Shown: in pieces, positions 49,743-58,536 of the stretch
Numbering within the stretch: the stretch's first letter is position 1
Layout: each line of letters starts with the position of its first letter
From: JAKSSM01 sp045629065
Lineage (GTDB): Bacteria > Bacillota > Clostridia > Peptostreptococcales > Anaerovoracaceae
Direction of reading: 5' to 3'
Assembly (NCBI GenBank): GCA_045629065.1
Contig: JAZQQK010000021.1
Span: forward strand, 1-64,000
Length of the DNA: 64,000 nt
The notes under the pieces: model-generated
What the model was told of the DNA's origin: nothing
Databases searched by the model: none
The model's input: only the letters and a program-made list of their open reading frames with translations
Translations under genes and position numbers: made by a program

Positions 49743-51068
49743 ATGTTTTCAGAACAAGAACAATTTGAAAAAGAAACCCTAGAGAGATTGTACGGATTTG
49801 TTGATTCCGACTATGAAGTTTACGATTCTTACGGAAGAAACGCAAAGCCGGATCTTATGAGCATAGTAGCTTTATCAAAGCAAATATGTGGAAAGAACGA
49901 TAGTCGCTATTCCACTATTTTAAGTGCGATTGAAAAGTATTGTAATTGCGATCCCACAAACCTACATGGGTTTAATGCGGAAAAGAAATTACTCAAAACA
50001 ATTGTTGAAATGGAAGATGAATATATAGCTTTGATAGGACAAGAGCTTGCATCTCTACAGGATAAATCTAAACGCATTTTCAGCGACATTGACGAAGAAG
50101 ATAAAAGGGATATCGATGTCAGAAAAAACGACCTAATATATATCATTAATCAAGCGGATGCGCAAAATATGCTCGACATTGGTGCCTGTTTCAAAATGTA
50201 TTTTGATGGCCTTATGTATGGTATGCTTTCAGCTGAGCCGTTGCCTGAATCTGAAGAAGATTCAAGTGAGGCATTCACTGCAAAAGAAGTTCCGCTTTTT
50301 ACGCATGAGCCGTTTTGCACAGATATTCCTGAGGGAAAGACGGGTCCATTTTTTGACGGTTTAAGAACCCTTGCCGAATCAGATGCTTTATTTATTAAGC
50401 GTATGTTTAGGGATTGCAACAATGGAAAAGTTTATGTAAAACTCTATGATCTATTTAGCGACTTTGCTGAGGAATATATAGAGATCGATAAGGCCGAGTC
50501 TTGTGGTAATTGGGTTATTAGCGGCGGTGGGCTTTGCTACTGGCCAGGCTATATTATTTCTGCGCTTCAAGCCATGGAAGTAAGCATCGATTCTGATCCA
50601 GAAGAAGTATTCGGCTACATACTCGGAAGCAAAATTAGTGAGATAAGTCTTACTGATTTTTGCACATTCAGCGAGGATAAGATTGTTGTTCCAGGAAACA
50701 CAAAAGAAGCCAAAATTCTATCCTCGTATAAAAACTGTTGCCTTGCATTATATGCGTATTTAGTAACAACAAACAGCAATATGGTCGAGGAAACCGAACA
50801 ATATAGAACACTATTTGATGCTATACAAGAATGTACTTCTTGCTTCTCTCTTTCTGCCTCAACCAAGCAAATGCGAGATGCTGGAATTAAACTTCTTAAA
50901 GAGCATTCGGACAGTTTCCGAAATCAAGCCGATTCAAGTGATATTCGTATGAGAAGACGCCTTCTTGCCAGTGATGTAATAGATACTTTATTCGAAATAT
51001 ATTCAAACAATCCAGACGAAGATCCAATTGTAATCATCCGCACAAAATATCCACAGCTCAAGCTGTAA
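49743..51068 (+). CDS. Hypothetical protein divergent from the giant-protein operon
   Basis: A 441-residue acidic soluble protein, mainly helical, with several Cys pairs (KYCNCD, KNCCLA, ECTSCF). There is no recognised domain, signal peptide or membrane helix. A glycine-rich turn, NWVISGGGLCYWPGYI, is the most distinctive segment. The start is ATG 49743 after AAAGGG; the seven-codon longer frame begins with TTG. It shares an upstream region with the 1187-residue protein, so it may be a regulator, immunity protein or chaperone for it. That role is only inferred from position. Confidence 0.65.
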   Translation: MFSEQEQFEKETLERLYGFVDSDYEVYDSYGRNAKPDLMSIVALSKQICGKNDSRYSTILSAIEKYCNCDPTNLHGFNAEKKLLKTIVEMEDEYIALIGQELASLQDKSKRIFSDIDEEDKRDIDVRKNDLIYIINQADAQNMLDIGACFKMYFDGLMYGMLSAEPLPESEEDSSEAFTAKEVPLFTHEPFCTDIPEGKTGPFFDGLRTLAESDALFIKRMFRDCNNGKVYVKLYDLFSDFAEEYIEIDKAESCGNWVISGGGLCYWPGYIISALQAMEVSIDSDPEEVFGYILGSKISEISLTDFCTFSEDKIVVPGNTKEAKILSSYKNCCLALYAYLVTTNSNMVEETEQYRTLFDAIQECTSCFSLSASTKQMRDAGIKLLKEHSDSFRNQADSSDIRMRRRLLASDVIDTLFEIYSNNPDEDPIVIIRTKYPQLKL

Positions 51069-51117
51069 ACAATTTTAAATCATAAACGACCCCTAAAAGC
51101 GGGCTGCAAAAAACAAT

Positions 51118-51153
51118 AAAAAGGACACATTCTCATGTGAATGTGTCCTTTTT
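51118..51153. terminator. Bidirectional terminator
   Basis: A 10-bp stem GGACACATTC/GAATGTGTCC is flanked by five A and five T residues between the converging 441-residue protein gene and the phosphatase gene. Confidence 0.93.
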
Positions 51154-51158
51154 GATAT

Positions 51159-52745
51159 TTACATTCTCTTCTTATAATCTAAACACATCATTGTGATGTC
51201 ATCGGCCTGTTCAGCGCCGTTTACGAAACTATCGAGATCAGCCCTAACTCCCTTTATCAAATCATCTGTGCTTTCGTTGGCATGCTTGTTAAGGGATTCT
51301 GTAAGTCTATCAAAATCGTAGAATTCGCCAGCCTCATTGATGGCTTCCGTTATACCATCTGTATATTGGAAAATTCTATCGCCAGGTTCAAGTGTGATGA
51401 ACTCCTCCGTATATTTTGCGTTTGGTAAGCAAGCAAGTGCTACCGCCGATTTTAATTTCATCTTTTCGAACTTTCCGTTAGCCTTCTTGACATACAGCGG
51501 TTCGTGGCCAGCATTTACATAGCTGAATTTGCCAGTTTTAAGATTGAGGACGCCTAAGAACGCCGTGACAAATAAGAGTTCTGTGTTAATTGCATCTAGT
51601 TCTTTGTTCACCTGTTCAAATAGCTTGCCTAAATCTTGTTCCTTCATGGCTGTTTCTTTAATAAGAGCCTTTGCGTTTACCATGAATAAGGCCGCAGGAA
51701 CGCCCTTTCCAGCGACGTCCGCCATTACGAATCCGATGTGAGTATCATCAAGCTCAAAGAAATCGTAGAAATCTCCGCCGACTTCTTTGGCAGGGGTCAT
51801 GCTTGCAGTTATTACATAGTTTTCATTGATAGGGAAACTAGAAGGAAGCATAGATGCCTGAATATGAGTAGCTACGCTAAGTTCAGTCTCAATTCTTTCC
51901 TTATCTGCCGCCATTTCAGCATTCTTCTTGATGTACTGCTTAACTTCACTATCCATCTTTTCAAATGAATGAGCGAGTTCTTCGATTTCGTCACCCGTAT
52001 TACAATCTATTTTTAATCGGGTCTCTCTATCGATATGATCCAACATATGTTGAGCGGCTCTGTTTACATTATTGATAGGTTCAATTATTTCTTTAGTTGA
52101 CTTGCGATAGAAGATATAGATGCAAATCACAGCAACCAATATGATTGCACTAGTACTAAAGAAGAACATATTCCTAAGGCTCTGCACTACTTCCCTAAGC
52201 GAAAAATCTATCGCAACAGTAGCGGCGTACTTGCCCATTTCGTCTGTTATGATAACATAACTCGTGCCTACAAGTTTTTCCTCTTTGCTATATGTTAGAA
52301 GGAGTCTATCTTTTTCATAGAATTTTTCGCTTTTTCCATTAATGTATATTGGAGCAACTTGGTTATATCCTATATCAACTTCTTCGGTTCCATCATATAC
52401 AAACCAAAAATATGAAAGAGAGCCACCCATGTCAGACTCAGCTACATATATGTATGGTACGCCACTGTCTTGCCTTAATTGGCGAAGTTTGTCTTGTACC
52501 TCATAGTATTCAGCATCCTTGGTCTTTGTCTGCTTATACTTTTTAATCATATCATAATCGACATAGCGAGCTGCCATATGCGTATAATGGTATGCTTCTT
52601 CCGTGATTCTATCTACTGTCGCCGTGTAGTACAAAAAGCTTACAATTCCGCTGACAGCAATAACCATGACAAGATAAGATATTATGCATAATAGCATTAT
52701 CTTTTTTCTAAGTTTTCTTTTTTTAACTTTTTTCTCTTTTGCCAT
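51159..52745 (-). CDS. Membrane-bound PP2C-type phosphatase (RsbU/SpoIIE family)
   Basis: A 528-residue protein. A basic N-terminus and a membrane helix (about 16-40) lead to an extracellular sensor region (about 41-185, dCache/PAS-like, with YVDYDMIKKYKQ and GVPYIYVAES). A second helix (about 190-212) is followed by a HAMP linker, coiled coil and SpoIIE-type phosphatase domain (about 300-528): AKEVGGDFYDFFEL, MADVAGKGVPAALFM, YVNAGHEPLYV, YTDGITEA and ADDITMMCL. The metal-binding aspartates are intact. Such enzymes dephosphorylate anti-sigma antagonists. No partner switch genes lie in the window. Confidence 0.93.
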   Translation of the reverse strand: MAKEKKVKKRKLRKKIMLLCIISYLVMVIAVSGIVSFLYYTATVDRITEEAYHYTHMAARYVDYDMIKKYKQTKTKDAEYYEVQDKLRQLRQDSGVPYIYVAESDMGGSLSYFWFVYDGTEEVDIGYNQVAPIYINGKSEKFYEKDRLLLTYSKEEKLVGTSYVIITDEMGKYAATVAIDFSLREVVQSLRNMFFFSTSAIILVAVICIYIFYRKSTKEIIEPINNVNRAAQHMLDHIDRETRLKIDCNTGDEIEELAHSFEKMDSEVKQYIKKNAEMAADKERIETELSVATHIQASMLPSSFPINENYVITASMTPAKEVGGDFYDFFELDDTHIGFVMADVAGKGVPAALFMVNAKALIKETAMKEQDLGKLFEQVNKELDAINTELLFVTAFLGVLNLKTGKFSYVNAGHEPLYVKKANGKFEKMKLKSAVALACLPNAKYTEEFITLEPGDRIFQYTDGITEAINEAGEFYDFDRLTESLNKHANESTDDLIKGVRADLDSFVNGAEQADDITMMCLDYKKRM

Positions 52746-52914
52746 ACGTTCCTCTGGTAAAAATAAACTGTAGCCTGTATTATATCACAAATTCTAGCTT
52801 TTGTATCTAGTGCAATTTTGTCTTTTTCTAATTATAGCACATGCTTCTTGAAAATTGTATATGGATATCATATAATTAAGTTGCAATTATTCAATATTTA
52901 TTTCGGAGGTAATT

Positions 52915-53430
52915 ATGACAGTTGGTGGATTAATTATTTTAGTCATCGTCCTCGCATCAGAGTGGATGATTTATAAGAAAATGGGTCGTGAAGGATGGGA
53001 AGGTATCGTTCCTATTTACAACCTTTATGTACTTTGCGAAAAGTTATATGGCAAGGGATGGAAGTTCTTACTCTTACTCATTCCTGTCTATAATATCTAT
53101 TTCATTTTCAAGCTCATGATTGACTGGGCACACGCATTTAACAAATCCTCTGGATTCGGTGTAGGTATGGCGTTCTTCCCATACATCTTCTATGCAATCC
53201 TTGGATTCAGCAAGAATGCTGTATATGGTGACGGCTCACAGGCTAACACTTCTCAAGATTTCGTTTCCAATGCATTTGACAAGGCATCTGATGCCGTATC
53301 TGACATGGGAATCGGTAAAGACGACCAGGCCATTGAAAAGATCAAAGAACTCCAGGCACTCAAGGAGCAGGGCATCATCACAGAAGAAGAATTCGAAACA
53401 AAGAAAGCAGAACTCTTAAAGAGAATCTAG
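52915..53430 (+). CDS. DUF5684 membrane protein with SHOCT tail
   Basis: A 171-residue protein with three membrane helices in the first 105 residues, matching DUF5684 (MGREGWEGIVPIYNLYVL is a hallmark). A flexible linker follows, then a C-terminal SHOCT motif (IKELQALKEQGIITEEEFE), a short helical oligomerisation or interaction module. GGAGG precedes the start. Role unknown; the family is common in Gram-positive bacteria. Confidence 0.9.
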   Translation: MTVGGLIILVIVLASEWMIYKKMGREGWEGIVPIYNLYVLCEKLYGKGWKFLLLLIPVYNIYFIFKLMIDWAHAFNKSSGFGVGMAFFPYIFYAILGFSKNAVYGDGSQANTSQDFVSNAFDKASDAVSDMGIGKDDQAIEKIKELQALKEQGIITEEEFETKKAELLKRI

Positions 53431-53466
53431 GCTTCGTTTTCATTCAAAATCTAATAGCAAAACAAA

Positions 53467-53494
53467 ACTCTCGGCATTCTACCGAGAGTTTTTT
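53467..53494. terminator. Bidirectional terminator
   Basis: ACTCTCGG/CCGAGAGT with a 7-base loop and flanking A and T tracts, between converging DUF5684 and isochorismatase genes. Confidence 0.9.
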
Positions 53495-53510
53495 ATTACT
53501 CTTCTACGGG

Positions 53511-54062
53511 CTATTTTACAATCTTTGAAATCGCTTTGAATTCTGGTGCTGTCGATGTCTCAAGCATATCGAAAAGAATTGCTTCTACGCTATCGAGCAT
53601 GATGTCTGCACGTCTCATGCGCTTGAATGAAAGGTCGCGGTTAGTTTCAAATCTGGATGAAACAGCATCTACTGCAAGGTAGACCGTGTAGCCCATTTCC
53701 GTAAGGTCGAATACTGTCTGCATTACGCAAACATGGCTTTCGATACCGCAGACTACGATAGTTCCTTTGCCAGCTTTCTTTACGGCATCCACGAATGCAG
53801 GTTCGCCACAGCAACTGAACGTGCGCTTAGCTATAATTGGGCTATCTGCTAAAGCTTCCTTTACGGAATCCACTGTAGGTCCTAAGCCCTCTGGATATTG
53901 CTCTGTTGCAACTATAGGTGCACCGAATGCCTTAAATCCGTTGATTAGGCGGATGGCATTATCCTCCACCATTTCACTTTTATACATTGCAGGTAAAATT
54001 CTGCCCTGAATATCTACTACGACGAGAAGTGTATCGTCCTTTTTTAACCTTGTGATTGCCAT
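53511..54062 (-). CDS. Isochorismatase-family cysteine hydrolase
   Basis: A 183-residue cytoplasmic hydrolase. The catalytic triad of the family is visible: Asp in VVVDIQGR, Lys in IIAKRTFSC and Cys in GIESHVCVMQT, with the cis-peptide before the Cys region. Members hydrolyse amides such as nicotinamide, or are of unknown substrate like YcaC. It begins ten bases after the metallo-hydrolase stop and is probably co-transcribed with it. Confidence 0.92.
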   Translation of the reverse strand: MAITRLKKDDTLLVVVDIQGRILPAMYKSEMVEDNAIRLINGFKAFGAPIVATEQYPEGLGPTVDSVKEALADSPIIAKRTFSCCGEPAFVDAVKKAGKGTIVVCGIESHVCVMQTVFDLTEMGYTVYLAVDAVSSRFETNRDLSFKRMRRADIMLDSVEAILFDMLETSTAPEFKAISKIVK

Positions 54063-54071
54063 GGTTTCCTC

Positions 54072-54710
54072 CTAGATAACAAGTTCTACTTTGACCTCTG
54101 GGCAAAGCTTTTCTACTGCTGTTTTGAATCTTTCACCATCAGCAAGTTCTCCAATGATGTCTGCATAATGTGTAGGAACTGCAAGCTCTGGCTTGATTGC
54201 CTCTACAAGTGTCACCGCCTCTTCTACATTCATTGTGAATTTACCACCGATTGGTAAAAGAAGCACATCACACTTTACTGCCTTAGCTTCTGGTGTTACA
54301 TCCATATCTCCTGTCACATAATATGACTTGCCTGCGAGTTTAACCACATAGCCGCACCAGCCGTTAGCCTTTGGGTGGAATTGCTTAGCTGGATTATATG
54401 ATGCAACCGCCTCGAATTCGATTCCTGCTACTATAGCCGCTTCGCCGGGTCTAACAAAGACCTTAGTTACATCCGATAGCAGTGTCTCTTTTTCAACAAC
54501 GTCTCTCATCGAAAGTGGAACTACGACTACTGTTCCCTTCTTTACTACCTTTGCGATATCCTCTGGGATGTAGTGGTCATAATGCGAATGCGTTACGAAA
54601 ACCACATCGGCCTTTTCGCTATCAGCCGGAAGGCCCCACGGATCAAAATATACGGTTTTATCACCAGAAAGCTTAATGCTGCTGTGCTTATTGATACTAA
54701 TCTTATACAT
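54072..54710 (-). CDS. Metallo-beta-lactamase fold hydrolase (UlaG-like)
   Basis: A 212-residue hydrolase with zinc-ligand motif THSHYDHY near residue 42 and later YVTGDMD and VPTHYAD. It belongs to the UlaG/RomA-like branch of small metallo-hydrolases of uncertain substrate. The start is ATG 54710 with AGGAG; a frame eight codons longer lacks a ribosome site. It is the first gene of a pair with the isochorismatase-like hydrolase. Confidence 0.9.
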   Translation of the reverse strand: MYKISINKHSSIKLSGDKTVYFDPWGLPADSEKADVVFVTHSHYDHYIPEDIAKVVKKGTVVVVPLSMRDVVEKETLLSDVTKVFVRPGEAAIVAGIEFEAVASYNPAKQFHPKANGWCGYVVKLAGKSYYVTGDMDVTPEAKAVKCDVLLLPIGGKFTMNVEEAVTLVEAIKPELAVPTHYADIIGELADGERFKTAVEKLCPEVKVELVI

Positions 54711-54753
54711 ACTGTCTCCTGCTGGCTCCAGCATTCGCCGAGTCAGTCTCTTT

Positions 54754-55560
54754 TTATTTACCTAAAAGTGCTAAATTATCCTTTGCCATTGGGAATCCTA
54801 AAGCTGCGGATTCTTCAAATAAAGCGACAGCTTTTTCGAGATTCTTCTCTACTCCGATGCCCTCGCGATAGCAATATCCGAGAAGGCACTTTGCTTCAGC
54901 GTTTCCATTCTCAGCTGACTTAGTATACCAATAAACCGCCTTTGCGAGATCGAGTTCTATACCCTCACCGTAATAATACTTATTGCCAAGGCCGAGTTGT
55001 TCCTTTGCAAGCTCCTTCCCTACACTAAAAGCGTCAGCGACTCTTTCACCTACGCTGTAGTAGCCGTGTCTATCAATATCAAAGATGAGCGGTTTTAATT
55101 TTTTAATATCAACATTGCCGTCCGTCAAAATTTCTTCATTCACGGACGTTCCCACAATCTCTCCGAAAAGGTGGCAATGCTCTGGCTCATAAGAAATGAG
55201 TGTGCACTCGAGAGTGAGAGGGAATTCCTCCACTATAGGTGCGTTTACTAACTCTGACTTATGTGTGTGAAGGCCTGATTTTGCTACTTTTTCCATATCG
55301 TTATTAGCCGATACGATACCTAAATAGTCGCATGTGGCCTTCAAATCCTCAGTCGCAATGCTAACTGTGAACTCTTTATTTAGTAGAATGTTCTTTGTCG
55401 TTTTATGATCGGCTGCGAGGCAGAGAAAAACTTGTGTGTCATCCCCTACGCCACCCCAAGCGGCGTTCATGATGTCTGGGACTCCATCTTCGTCGTATGT
55501 CGCAACCATCAAAACTGGCTGTGGATAGATGAGCGGTTTCTTGCCTAAATTCTTTCTCAT
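54754..55560 (-). CDS. Flavin reductase-like domain fused to Sel1 repeats
   Basis: A 268-residue protein. Residues 1-185 are an FMN-binding flavoredoxin/flavin reductase-like domain (PQPVLMVATYDEDGVPDIMNAAWGG). Residues about 190-268 contain two Sel1-like repeats (GNKYYYGEGIELDLAKAVYW and LGYCYREGIGVEKNLEKAV). Fusion of a flavoredoxin with protein-binding Sel1 repeats is uncommon. The start overlaps the stop of the ECF S-component gene as ATGA, which fixes the start and shows coupling. It lies in the cobalamin-riboswitch operon, so reduction in cobamide handling (for example cobalt reduction) is a possible role. Confidence 0.87.
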   Translation of the reverse strand: MRKNLGKKPLIYPQPVLMVATYDEDGVPDIMNAAWGGVGDDTQVFLCLAADHKTTKNILLNKEFTVSIATEDLKATCDYLGIVSANNDMEKVAKSGLHTHKSELVNAPIVEEFPLTLECTLISYEPEHCHLFGEIVGTSVNEEILTDGNVDIKKLKPLIFDIDRHGYYSVGERVADAFSVGKELAKEQLGLGNKYYYGEGIELDLAKAVYWYTKSAENGNAEAKCLLGYCYREGIGVEKNLEKAVALFEESAALGFPMAKDNLALLGK

Positions 55561-56093
55561 AATTTCCCTCTTTTCCATTTACTATATAGCTTTAACAATA
55601 TTTCCGAAAGCGGAACTATTAAAAATCCAAGTACCAAATTACCTGCCCCGTGTATCGCATCGAATGGCAGACCCGCTACGATCCATGCTATCGTACCTTT
55701 AAAGTCAAGGCCGAACATAATTGCCTGTAGTGGAGCATACATAGTTCCAAAAAGAAGCCCGTGAAGGCCACAAACAATCGGATAGACGATGTATTTCTTC
55801 TTTTTGGACATATCCCTCGGCAAGAGCATTGTGACCGCCCAGAGGACCGCCCAGATATATAGGTACGGAATCCACCAAATGCTGAATCCGCCGAACAGGC
55901 CATCTAGGAAAACATAGATGTAGATTGGTATCAGCGCCTTTTTCCTAAAGACAATGGTATAAATCATAATCAGCATTCCTACCATATGGATGTTTGGCAG
56001 AGCCTGCATCAAGATTTTGGAGACAAACATTATGCCTCCTAATAGTGCGAATAGCACCATTTCAAATACGGTTAATTTACTTTTTTTGGACAT
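55557..56093 (-). CDS. ECF transporter S component, cobamide-related (CbrT/CblT-like)
   Basis: A 178-residue membrane protein with about six helices, typical of ECF substrate-binding subunits (MVLFALLGGIMFVSKILM, FGGFSIWWIPYLYIW). A cobalamin riboswitch directly precedes it, so the substrate is most likely cobalamin or a precursor such as alpha-ribazole. The exact class, CbrT or CblT, was not decided from sequence. The energising module is elsewhere. Confidence 0.82.
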   Translation of the reverse strand: MSKKSKLTVFEMVLFALLGGIMFVSKILMQALPNIHMVGMLIMIYTIVFRKKALIPIYIYVFLDGLFGGFSIWWIPYLYIWAVLWAVTMLLPRDMSKKKKYIVYPIVCGLHGLLFGTMYAPLQAIMFGLDFKGTIAWIVAGLPFDAIHGAGNLVLGFLIVPLSEILLKLYSKWKRGKL

Positions 56094-56104
56094 TTTACCC
56101 GCCT

Positions 56105-56265
56105 CCTCACTTTGCCCAAGAGACTTTTAGTGGTTTACAGAGCGGTAAGCATTCCGACTTGAGAGGTTTCCCTCAGTTACGGTAATGGCTGTTGCCACGG
56201 ATTTTCACCGAGATTTCCTTACCACCGAACGTCCTACGCCCGGTAATGAGTATTTCATCAATGCC
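56105..56265 (-). promoter_or_regulatory. Cobalamin riboswitch
   Basis: On the minus strand the leader shows the cobalamin aptamer order: TCGGTGAAAATCCGTGGC, then CAACAGCC, TAACTGAGGGAAACCTC and AAGTCGGAATGCTTACCG, resembling the conserved GGTGAAATCC and AAGTCAGGANACCTGCC boxes. The 5' GGTGGTAAG pairs with CTTACCG of the last box. It ends just before the ribosome binding site (AGGAGG), so translation control is likely. Confidence 0.78.
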
Positions 56266-56350
56266 CTGCATGATTAATTGTGTAAGTATTATATCATAAT
56301 CTCAATGCCTATAAAAGGTGCAACATTCATGCATTTCATCTGGCAAATCG

Positions 56351-56374
56351 AAAAGACGGTTCGTGAGAACCGCC
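56351..56374 (-). terminator. Terminator after hicB (repeat family copy 1)
   Basis: On the minus strand GGCGGTTC and GAACCGTC flank TCAC and are followed by TTTT. The same sequence recurs at 57131-57154 and, inverted in the loop, at 60714-60738. Confidence 0.85.
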
Positions 56375-56381
56375 TTGTATA

Positions 56382-56771
56382 TTACAACATCAAATGCGCT
56401 TTTAGTGCATCTTGGAGAACTTTTGAAAAGTTCACATTATGTGCTGTTGCCTCTTCGTTAAGCCATGCCGGAATAGTTAGAGTTTTCTTTACTGATTTAT
56501 TGGAATAGTACCTTTTGTAATAATCTGTATCACACTTAACTAAAGTAACCACATCTTCCACCCCATGCTCAATTGTTCTAATATCACTAGGCTTTGGAAT
56601 TGTCATTTTGTTGCATTCCATATTGTATAGCACTAAGCATAGAGCATCCTCAGCCATAAGCATAGCATCTGTAAGATTTTTACCTTGGCTAATAGCTCCA
56701 CTTATGTCTGGGAAGGAAATTGAATACAAGTCCCCTTCTTTTTTGAAAACTGCTGGATAAACATATTTCAT
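56382..56771 (-). CDS. hicB: HicB family antitoxin
   Basis: A 129-residue antitoxin. The N-terminal pseudo-RNase H fold is seen in YPAVFKKEGDLYSISFPDI and TDAMLMAEDALCLVL. The C-terminal segment (KTLTIPAWLNEEATAHNVNFSKVLQDAL) is a ribbon-helix-helix DNA-binding domain, so it should autoregulate. It is coupled to hicA by an ATGA overlap. It binds HicA and blocks its RNase activity. Confidence 0.95.
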   Translation of the reverse strand: MKYVYPAVFKKEGDLYSISFPDISGAISQGKNLTDAMLMAEDALCLVLYNMECNKMTIPKPSDIRTIEHGVEDVVTLVKCDTDYYKRYYSNKSVKKTLTIPAWLNEEATAHNVNFSKVLQDALKAHLML

Positions 56772-56959
56772 ATCTGCCTCCTGATTCCTGCCTCGCGCAA
56801 AATCGACTCTGCCGTACCTTTTGGAATTTCCTTTTTATGTCTTGGAACCGTAAAACATTTATTAGTAATCGGGCTGTAATACAGATCGTGCCTTGCACCG
56901 TGCGAAACGAACTGAATTCCTTGCTTTTTTAAAAGTTTTATAAGTTCGTGTTCCTTCAT
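56768..56959 (-). CDS. hicA: HicA family mRNA interferase toxin
   Basis: A 63-residue double-stranded-RNA-binding-fold RNase of normal length. The catalytic His is in GARHDLYYSP and the fold ends with VPRHKKEIPKGTAESILREAG. Such toxins cleave mRNAs under stress. It precedes its antitoxin, the usual order for hicAB. The system appears complete. Confidence 0.95.
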   Translation of the reverse strand: MKEHELIKLLKKQGIQFVSHGARHDLYYSPITNKCFTVPRHKKEIPKGTAESILREAGIRRQI

Positions 56960-56969
56960 TTCTCACCTC

Positions 56970-56998
56970 ATTTTATACGTATTTTATACGTGTGTCAA
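56970..56998 (-). promoter_or_regulatory. hicAB promoter and operator
   Basis: TTGACA (56998-56993), 17 bases, TAAAAT (56975-56970). The spacer holds ACGTAT-TTT-ATACGT (56977-56991), a palindrome, within two tandem 11-base copies of ATTTTATACGT. This fits binding of the HicB ribbon-helix-helix domain. Confidence 0.8.
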
Positions 56999-57130
56999 GT
57001 GTGCTGCTTATATCAAGTTTAAAATAAACATGTTTGCAAAAGCAATGAAATCAAGCAAAATATTTTTTGCCGTATTTATATGTAAAAACCTAGTTATTTT
57101 GTAATGCATTTTGCTGAATAATTGCAAAGC

Positions 57131-57154
57131 AAAAGACGGTTCGTGAGAACCGCC
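57131..57154 (-). terminator. Terminator after second MATE gene (repeat family copy 2)
   Basis: Same stem as at 56351-56374, ending in TTTT on the minus strand, 30 bases after the MATE stop codon. Confidence 0.85.
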
Positions 57155-57184
57155 GTAGCACAAAATCGTTTTCATAGTCTTCTC

Positions 57185-58510
57185 CTAGTAGTGATACTCT
57201 TTGCTGTATTTTTTTAGTGTGCTGAATGTAAAAATTGCCGTGCCGGCTTCCGCTACTAACATCGAAATCCAGATGCCGTCCGTCTTTAAGAAAATTGGTA
57301 TGATTAGTACGGATAACAGTTGGAAAACTAGCATTCTCAGTAGAGACAGAAACGCCGAAATCTTTCCGTTATTAAGCGCCGCAAAGAATCCCGATGTGAA
57401 TACGTTGATACCGGTAAATAAATAGCAATATGAGTAAAGTTTAAGCGCATGGATGCTGAGTTCTAAAAACTCCGGGTCATATCCTGCGAATATTGCAGCG
57501 AGGGGCTTGGCGAAAACTTCCGCAATAGCCACTGCGAGTACCGAACCCGTATATATTATAATTCTACTCTTCTTTGATACATTTTTCAGTTCTAGATAAG
57601 TCTCTGCGCCATAGTTGAAGCTGATGATAGGCGCCGTGCCCATTGTATAACCGATGAATGCTGAGACGAATACGAAATTCAGGTACATGATGATGCCATA
57701 GGCCGCAACACCTGATTCTCCCGCAAACTTCAAGAGCTGAATGTTATATACCATATTAACGAGTGACATTGATGCATTAGTAACAAGCTCTGCCACACCA
57801 TTAGAACAAGTCTGTTTGAGCGTGTGCGCATCATACTTTGTCTTGCAGATTCTGAGCAAGCTCGTGTTCTTTGACGCAAAATAGATGAGCGGTCCGATTC
57901 CACCGATAACCTGGCCGATGCAACTTGCGACTGCTGCACCTACGACACCCCAGTTGAACACAGCCATAAAAAGCCAGTCTAGTATCATGTTGCTAACGCC
58001 TGCGACCACCGTGAAGGTCAAGCCGAGTTTAGGACGTTCAGCCGCTACGAAGAAGCTTTGGAAAGTGTACTGGAGTGTAAATGCAGGGGCTGTCACGCAG
58101 ATCACCCTACCGTATAGAACCGCATACTCTAACATTTCTCCTTCGGCTCCGAGAAGTATCGCTACAGGACGCATTAGTGTTTCGAGAAGCACCCCAATCA
58201 TAATGCCTACTGCAATAGCGACATATACGAGCATCGAGAAAGATTTGTTCGCTTTCTCTTTCTTTCCTTGGCCTAATAGAAGCGACACATAAGCTGCGCC
58301 TCCCGTGGAAAGCATGAAGCCCACGGAGTCAAATATCATAAGGAATGGGAATATAAAATTAACCGCAGCAAACTCTGTTTCGCCTACATAATTTGATATG
58401 AAAAATCCATCAACCACGCTGTAGATTGATGTAAATATCATCATGATAATGGAAGGCACCGCGAATCGCAAAAGCCTTCTAAATGTAAAATGATCCGATA
58501 ATTTTACCAT
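57185..58510 (-). CDS. MATE family efflux transporter (second)
   Basis: A 441-residue MATE exporter with twelve helices. SIYSVVDGFFISNYVGE and GGAAYVSLLLGQGKKEKAN are family features. It differs clearly from the MATE protein near the TIR cluster and is probably monocistronic or joined with the 708-residue membrane protein upstream (26-base gap). Substrate unknown. Confidence 0.93.
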   Translation of the reverse strand: MVKLSDHFTFRRLLRFAVPSIIMMIFTSIYSVVDGFFISNYVGETEFAAVNFIFPFLMIFDSVGFMLSTGGAAYVSLLLGQGKKEKANKSFSMLVYVAIAVGIMIGVLLETLMRPVAILLGAEGEMLEYAVLYGRVICVTAPAFTLQYTFQSFFVAAERPKLGLTFTVVAGVSNMILDWLFMAVFNWGVVGAAVASCIGQVIGGIGPLIYFASKNTSLLRICKTKYDAHTLKQTCSNGVAELVTNASMSLVNMVYNIQLLKFAGESGVAAYGIIMYLNFVFVSAFIGYTMGTAPIISFNYGAETYLELKNVSKKSRIIIYTGSVLAVAIAEVFAKPLAAIFAGYDPEFLELSIHALKLYSYCYLFTGINVFTSGFFAALNNGKISAFLSLLRMLVFQLLSVLIIPIFLKTDGIWISMLVAEAGTAIFTFSTLKKYSKEYHY

Positions 58511-58536
58511 TCTATATTAAATCTTTCTTACTTTTC

